A stretch of DNA of 64,000 bases, taken from Pelagimonas sp017744045. GTDB lineage: Bacteria; Pseudomonadota; Alphaproteobacteria; Rhodobacterales; Rhodobacteraceae. Location of the stretch: the NCBI RefSeq assembly GCF_017744045.1, contig NZ_JAGHRD010000004.1; one strand, 5' to 3'. Within the stretch, counting starts at the first letter, position 1, and each line of letters opens with the position of its first letter. Below are positions 60,651 through 64,000 of the stretch, piece after piece. The notes under the pieces are model-generated. The model saw only the letters and a program-made list of their open reading frames with translations, did not search any database and was not told where the DNA came from. The translations under genes and the position numbers were made by a program.

Positions 60651-62140
60651 CCAAGGCCTATCCCGGCGTCATCGCCAATGACAATGTCAGCTTTGACATT
60701 GGCAAGGGCGAGATTCACGCGCTGCTTGGGGAAAACGGCGCTGGAAAATCGACGCTGGTCAAGATGATCTATGGGCTGGTGAGCCCGGATAAGGGCGCGA
60801 TGACCTGGAATGGCGCGGCTTTTGCGCCGCCCAAACCTTCGGCCGCGCGTCAGGCCGGGGTTGCCATGGTGTTCCAGCATTTCTCGCTTTTTGACGCGCT
60901 CAGCGTGGCGGAAAATGTCGCCCTTGGCATGGAAAACCCGCCCAAACCCCGCGATCTGGCCGCGCGTATCCGGCAGGTGTCAGAACAATACGGATTGCCG
61001 CTGGACCCGTCGCGCGATGTGGCCAGCCTGTCCGCCGGGGAACGGCAACGCGTTGAAATCATTCGCTGCCTTCTGCAAGATCCCCGCCTTTTGATCATGG
61101 ATGAGCCGACCAGCGTCTTGACCCCGCAAGAGGTCGACATCCTGTTTGAGACCCTGCGCAAGCTGAAATCCGAGGGCACCTCGATCCTCTATATTTCGCA
61201 CAAGCTCGAAGAGATCCGCGCGCTTTGTGATCACGCCACCATCCTGCGCCACGGCAAGAATGTCGGCACCTGCACGCCCGCCGAAACCTCGGCCCGGCAA
61301 ATGGCCGAGATGATGGTGGGCAGCAGCTTTGCCACGCCTGAGGCGCGTGATGTGCAGCTCGGGGATACGGTGCTCAAGGTCACCAATCTGTCCCTTCCAG
61401 CACTGGACGGGATCGGCACACCGCTGCGCGACATCTCGTTTGAGCTGCGTCAGGGCGAGGTGCTGGGCATTGGCGGCGTCGCGGGCAATGGTCAAGACGA
61501 GCTGTTGATGGCCCTGTCCGGCGAACGGCTTTCGCAACCCGGCAGCGTCGCCTTTCAGCGGCGCGATGTCAGTCAGGATGGCCCCGGTGCGCGCCGCCTT
61601 CCCGGCCTGCTGTCCGCCCCCGAGGAACGCCTTGGCCACGCCGCCGCACCGGATATGAGCCTGACCGAAAACGGTGTTCTCACCGCCGGTCGCCGCGCCG
61701 GGCTGGTCTCAAACGGGTTTATCGATTGGGGCAAGGCGCGCAGCTTTGCCGAGGATGTCATTGCCAAATTCGACGTGCGCACGCCCGGGCCACAGGTTGC
61801 CGCACGCGCGCTATCGGGCGGCAATCTGCAAAAATATGTGGTGGGGCGCGAGATCGTGCAAAAGCCCGACCTGCTGGTGATCAACCAACCCACCTGGGGT
61901 GTTGATGCGGCGGCGGCGGCGGCCATTCGCCAGGCCTTGCTTGACCTCGCCCATGGCGGGGCCGCCATTTTGGTGATCAGCCAAGACCTTGATGAGCTTA
62001 TGGAAATTTCCGACCGCTTCGCCGCCCTGAACGAAGGCCGCCTGTCCGAGCCACGCGCCGTGCAGGGGCTGGACATGGAGCAGATCGGTCTGATGATGGG
62101 CGGTGCCCATGACATGGAGGTCGCCCATGCTGCGCCTTGA
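60617..62140 (+). CDS. Purine/nucleoside-type ABC transporter ATPase (two domains)
   Basis: 507 residues from a GTG at 60617 with AAGGAGGA six bases upstream. Two ABC domains of the RbsA/NupO (BmpA-associated) type: the first has GENGAGKST, LSAGERQRVEIIRC and LLIMDEPTSVLTP; the second has GVAGNGQDELL (degenerate Walker A, as usual in this family), ALSGGNLQKYVVGREI and LLVINQPTWGVD. It drives the two permeases downstream. Linkage to xdhABC suggests uptake of purines or nucleosides. Confidence 0.9.
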   Translation: MQDTLLSINGLTKAYPGVIANDNVSFDIGKGEIHALLGENGAGKSTLVKMIYGLVSPDKGAMTWNGAAFAPPKPSAARQAGVAMVFQHFSLFDALSVAENVALGMENPPKPRDLAARIRQVSEQYGLPLDPSRDVASLSAGERQRVEIIRCLLQDPRLLIMDEPTSVLTPQEVDILFETLRKLKSEGTSILYISHKLEEIRALCDHATILRHGKNVGTCTPAETSARQMAEMMVGSSFATPEARDVQLGDTVLKVTNLSLPALDGIGTPLRDISFELRQGEVLGIGGVAGNGQDELLMALSGERLSQPGSVAFQRRDVSQDGPGARRLPGLLSAPEERLGHAAAPDMSLTENGVLTAGRRAGLVSNGFIDWGKARSFAEDVIAKFDVRTPGPQVAARALSGGNLQKYVVGREIVQKPDLLVINQPTWGVDAAAAAAIRQALLDLAHGGAAILVISQDLDELMEISDRFAALNEGRLSEPRAVQGLDMEQIGLMMGGAHDMEVAHAAP

Positions 62141-63212
62141 AAAACGCCCTGAACCCTCCCGCGCCTGGGTGGCTTTGTCGCCGCTTTTGGCGGTGGCACT
62201 GACCATGATCGTTGGCGGCGCGCTGTTCTCGATGCTTGGGGCCAACCCGTTCGAGGCGATCCGCACGATATTTTGGGACCCGATCTTCAGCCCGCAATTC
62301 TCGGGCTTTACCCGCCCGCAACTGCTGGTCAAAGCCGGGCCGCTGATCCTGATTGCCATTGGCCTGTCCATCGGATTTCGCGCCGGGATCTGGAATATCG
62401 GGGCCGAGGGGCAATATATCATGGGCGCTATTTGCGGCGCGGGGGCGGGGCTGGCGCTCTACCCGTCTGAAAGCCCGCTGATCTTCCCCTTGATGCTGCT
62501 CTTTGGCGCTTTGGGCGGCTGGGCCTGGGCGATGATCCCGGCCCTACTCAAGACCAAGCTGGGCACCAATGAAATCCTTGTCTCGCTGATGCTGGTCTAT
62601 GTGGCCGAGACCATTCTCGCCTCTGCCGCTTCCGGTTTCCTGCGCAATCCCGACGGCATGGGCTTTCCCGGCTCGCGCAATTTCAAGGAATGGGACACGG
62701 TTTATAATGGCGAGCTTATCGCCAATACCGGGCTGCATTGGGGCGTGGTTGCCGCCTTTATCGCGGTGATCGGAGCCTATGTGCTGTTCAGCCGCCATAT
62801 CCAGGGCTTCAACATTCGCCTGACCGGAGACGCCCCGCGCGCTGCGCGTTTCTCGGGCGTCAATCCCACCCGGATCGTGTTGTTTTGCCTTGGCATATCA
62901 GGCGCTCTGGCGGGCATGGCCGGGTTGTTCGAAGTCGCCGGCCCTGCCGGTCAGATCACCATTGATTTCAACGCAGGCTACGGCTTTACCGCGATCATCG
63001 TCGCCTTTCTGGGCCGCTTGAACCCGATCGGCATCCTGCTCGCGGGGTTATTGATGGCGCTGACCTATATCGGCGGCGAACTTGCCCAGCTGATGCTCGG
63101 TGTCCCCGGCGCGGCAATCCAGCTGTTTCAGGGCATGCTGCTCTTCTTCCTGCTGGCAACGGATGTGTTCAGCAATTACCGCCTGCGTCTGGCCAAGAAG
63201 GAGGTGGCGTGA
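62127..63212 (+). CDS. Purine/nucleoside-type ABC transporter permease
   Basis: 361 residues from ATG 62127, overlapping the ATPase end by 14 bases (an ATG at 62103 is also in frame). About nine membrane segments are visible. The blocks PLILIAIGLSIGFRAGIWNIGAEGQ and IAFLGRLNP-like VAFLGRLNPIGI are typical of BPD_transp_2 permeases of the BmpA-type nucleoside importers. It pairs with the permease that begins at 63398. Confidence 0.9.
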   Translation: MLRLEKRPEPSRAWVALSPLLAVALTMIVGGALFSMLGANPFEAIRTIFWDPIFSPQFSGFTRPQLLVKAGPLILIAIGLSIGFRAGIWNIGAEGQYIMGAICGAGAGLALYPSESPLIFPLMLLFGALGGWAWAMIPALLKTKLGTNEILVSLMLVYVAETILASAASGFLRNPDGMGFPGSRNFKEWDTVYNGELIANTGLHWGVVAAFIAVIGAYVLFSRHIQGFNIRLTGDAPRAARFSGVNPTRIVLFCLGISGALAGMAGLFEVAGPAGQITIDFNAGYGFTAIIVAFLGRLNPIGILLAGLLMALTYIGGELAQLMLGVPGAAIQLFQGMLLFFLLATDVFSNYRLRLAKKEVA

Positions 63213-63397
63213 TGAACACAGCGAAGGTGACACCGCCTGCCATCAACCACCCGCCCGGCGACACCGCCGGGCTGCGCCGAACCGCCCCCGTCGAACCAAA
63301 GGTTCGCCTCTGGCGAAACGGGCGGCGCATTTGCGCCACCCCACGGTCCGGCGCACCCCTAAGCATGTTCTTGGCACGTCATACGGGAGACCTCTAA
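63213..63397. repeat. Structured spacer between the two permease genes
   Basis: 185 bases where normally the two permease genes nearly touch. It has three adjacent stem-loops: CCCGGCG/CGCCGGG (63254-63271), CGAACC/GGTTCG (63292-63306) and GGCGC/GCGCC (63324-63337). An ORF (ATG 63212, 61 codons) runs through it, but the composition follows the palindromes and I do not believe it is a gene. Confidence 0.5.
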
Positions 63398-64000
63398 ATG
63401 GACCTAAGCTCAATCTCCCCCATCCTCCTCGTCGCTTCGATCATGGTTTCGGCCACGCCGATCATGCTGGCCGCCATTGGCGAACTTGTGGTGGAAAAAT
63501 CCGGCACGCTGAATCTCGGGGTCGAGGGCATGATGATCACCGGCGCGGTGGTTGGCTTTGCCGCTGCGGTCAACACCACCTCCCCGCTGGTCGGCTTTGC
63601 GGCTGCGGCCGGGGCGGGCGCGCTGCTTAGCCTCGTCTTTGCCATCCTGACGCAATATCTGCTGTCCAACCAGGTCGCCACCGGGCTGGGCCTGACCCTG
63701 GCCGGGCTTGGCCTCTCGGCGCTGCTGGGCAAACCCTATGAGGGGATCAAATCCCCCACCCTGCCCAAGCTCGACCTCGGCCCGCTCAGCGATATTCCCG
63801 GCCTTGGCACCATGTTCTTCAACCATGACATCATGGTCTATCTCTCGATCCTGCTGGTTATCGCGGTCTGGGCCTTTCTGAAATACACCCGCGCCGGGCT
63901 GATCCTGCGTGCGGTGGGGGAAAGCCATGACAGCGCCCATGCGCTTGGCTACAAGGTTGTGCGCGTGCGCATGTTGGCGATCCTGTTTGGCGGCGCTTGC
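63398..64000 (+). CDS. Purine/nucleoside-type ABC transporter permease (partial, 3' end outside window)
   Basis: 201 codons remain open to the window's end. The start ATG 63398 has GGGAGA upstream. MLAAIGELVVEKSGTLNLGV then EGMMITGAVVGF is the signature of the second BmpA-type permease, and hydrophobic segments repeat throughout. YTRAGLILRAVGESHDSAHALG, close to the end, is also conserved in the family. A substrate-binding protein (BmpA-like) would be expected further on or elsewhere. Confidence 0.9.
   Translation, partial: MDLSSISPILLVASIMVSATPIMLAAIGELVVEKSGTLNLGVEGMMITGAVVGFAAAVNTTSPLVGFAAAAGAGALLSLVFAILTQYLLSNQVATGLGLTLAGLGLSALLGKPYEGIKSPTLPKLDLGPLSDIPGLGTMFFNHDIMVYLSILLVIAVWAFLKYTRAGLILRAVGESHDSAHALGYKVVRVRMLAILFGGAC

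Noticed and set aside
63212..63397. 61-codon gene between permeases
   Set aside because: Its codons follow a set of palindromes and no protein family is recognisable.
1..64000. tRNA, rRNA, CRISPR arrays, prophage or intact insertion sequences
   Set aside because: Looked for throughout; no regularly spaced repeats, no cloverleaf with a TTC-box and no transposase or integrase reading frame was found.

Overview
The window looks like chromosome from an alphaproteobacterium of the Rhodobacteraceae (Roseobacter group). This is an inference from gene content and high GC: short-form hisG with hisZ and hisS, a DUF1489 gene, a B12-dependent class II ribonucleotide reductase, TRAP and sugar-type ABC importers for dissolved organic matter, a BKACE enzyme, and xdhABC beside a purine/nucleoside importer. 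I see no rRNA, tRNA, CRISPR array, prophage or intact insertion sequence. The window opens inside egtB and closes inside an ABC permease.

Layout. 1-1.1 kb: end of egtB and egtD (ergothioneine). 1.4-4.4 kb: a three-gene operon with overlapping stop/start codons, joining an RtcB-type RNA ligase, the release factor PrfH and a membrane-anchored BCS1-type AAA ATPase; this is probably a repair/rescue system for damaged ribosomes. 4.5-6.8 kb: nrdJ. 7.4-15.7 kb: an acetoin/2-oxoacid dehydrogenase locus with E1 alpha and beta, an E2 split into a free lipoyl-domain protein and a catalytic core, a lipoate ligase, a Tat-exported small subunit with a GMC oxidoreductase, a degenerate AcoR-like activator and a CxxC AhpD-like protein. 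Two matching 12-8-12 inverted repeats bracket this locus and are good candidates for the activator's binding sites.

15.9-31.8 kb: a catabolic island of unknown substrate. Fourteen genes run on the minus strand: ABC importer, SnoaL-like proteins, a histidinol-dehydrogenase paralogue, SDR, LacI regulator, cupin, MetE-like zinc protein, hydrolase and RraA-like aldolase. They diverge from a fourth SnoaL-like gene and an amidohydrolase/lactonase. Two LacI-type operators lie in the divergent promoter. 31.8-39.0 kb: a NodD-like LysR regulator diverges from a TRAP transporter and a cyclase-BKACE-OsmC-FAH catabolic operon.

39-52 kb: mixed housekeeping and small genes: iron-dependent alcohol dehydrogenase, a NicO/DUF1007 metal transporter pair, an M20 peptidase remnant, DUF1489, a YdcF-like protein, a YghU-type GST, hisG-hisZ-hisS, an AT-rich patch with an orphan gene fused by overlap to slyX, and a lipoprotein. 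52-55.7 kb: dnaE. 56-64 kb: xdhABC and a BmpA-type purine/nucleoside ABC importer. Several palindromic repeat families occur; one of them sits in frame inside both xdhA and xdhB.
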